Source: a virus
DNA length: 32,973 nt
Reading direction: 5' to 3' (one strand)
IMG/VR virus record: IMGVR_UViG_3300046006_003189
Coordinates: 1 to 32,973 of that record
Position numbers and translations under genes: made by a program. This document shows, in pieces, positions 32,675-32,973 of this stretch. Numbering within the stretch: the stretch's first letter is position 1; each line of letters opens with the position of its first letter. The notes under the pieces are model-generated. The model did no database searches and was not told where the DNA came from. It saw only the letters and a program-made list of their open reading frames with translations.

Positions 32675-32973
32675 ATGGCCGACACTAAAATATTTCCATG
32701 GGGGCTGCACCCATTAGACGAATGGATTAAAACTGAACTGAATAACAGAGCGGGTGAATATGATTTCAATCCAAACTTAACCGACGGTAAGCCATACAGT
32801 GGACCAAGAACTGCGTGGACTAGAGTATTTTCCAATGGAATAAGTGGCGCGGCACCGAATCTAGAGGGATTTGTAATGGGCGGAACAAATGGATTCGACG
32901 CTAGCTATGGATTTAAAAACCGCCGCATAACTATAGGCGTGGACGCGGTTGGCAATCCACACGAAATTTTGGC
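32675..32973 (+). CDS. Probable baseplate protein, 3' partial
   Basis: ATG 32675 opens MADTKIFPWGLHPLDEWIKT and remains open to the window edge (99 codons visible), including PRTAWTRVFSNGISG and GFVMGGTNGFDASYGFKNRR. It starts 14 bases after the wedge gene, with ttataaaaatt directly upstream. The T-A-W-x-R-V and G-x-x-G-F-x-x-x-Y-G style is seen in phage baseplate proteins, but I cannot assign a member. The position suggests the baseplate continues to the right. Confidence 0.7.
   Translation, partial: MADTKIFPWGLHPLDEWIKTELNNRAGEYDFNPNLTDGKPYSGPRTAWTRVFSNGISGAAPNLEGFVMGGTNGFDASYGFKNRRITIGVDAVGNPHEIL

Noticed and set aside
1-32973. UAG reassignment
   Set aside because: All recognisable genes, including long late genes, are full length with the standard code and need no read-through of TAG.

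Overview
The window is one contiguous piece of a tailed-phage (contractile-tail, T4-like) genome. The evidence is a tail sheath (gp18-like), a tail tube (gp19-like), two gp26-like baseplate-hub proteins, a long tape measure, a gp53/LysM-like wedge protein and a probable tube-cap protein, in an AT-rich, gene-dense layout with almost no spacers. No host gene, tRNA, CRISPR array or integrase was seen. The host cannot be named from the sequence. No gap between genes exceeds about 155 bases.

Region 1 (1-9696, + strand) is a host-recognition module. It holds a left-truncated fibre with collagen-like Gly-X-Y arrays on both sides of a beta-helix-like domain, a Ser-rich tailspike with a pectate-lyase-type helix, four glycine-rich adhesin-like proteins in two similar pairs, and several small virion-type proteins. 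It is closed by two minus-strand genes (9693-11338), a sulfotransferase and a GT8-like glycosyltransferase, which may decorate fibres or host glycans.

Region 2 (11399-21583) holds the tail sheath and tail tube genes. These are normally neighbours in T4-like phages but here are separated by about 6.3 kb. That insert begins and ends with two related homing-endonuclease-like genes. Between them are two HAD-type phosphatases, a polymerase-beta-type nucleotidyltransferase, a SLOG-like nucleotide-binding protein, an Rnl2-type RNA ligase and one unknown. It looks like a mobile cargo island with an RNA-repair or nucleotide-signalling flavour.

Region 3 (21636-25047) starts with a short class-I release factor. 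Its reading frame is joined to a 26-codon leader through what appears to be a complete bacterial prfB-type programmed +1 frameshift site (GGGGG, three bases, CTT TGA C). Five small or medium proteins follow, four of which share a basic amphipathic N-terminal segment.

Region 4 (25087-end) is the baseplate and tail-length module: two gp26-like paralogues, the tape measure, a large tube-cap-like protein, a gp53-like wedge protein and the start of another gene.

Stops in the window are overwhelmingly TAA, with a few TGA and no TAG, which fits a phage-encoded RF2-like factor. Most starts lack a Shine-Dalgarno sequence; the sheath gene is the clear exception. Several sigma70-like promoters sit so close to start codons that leaderless transcripts are likely.
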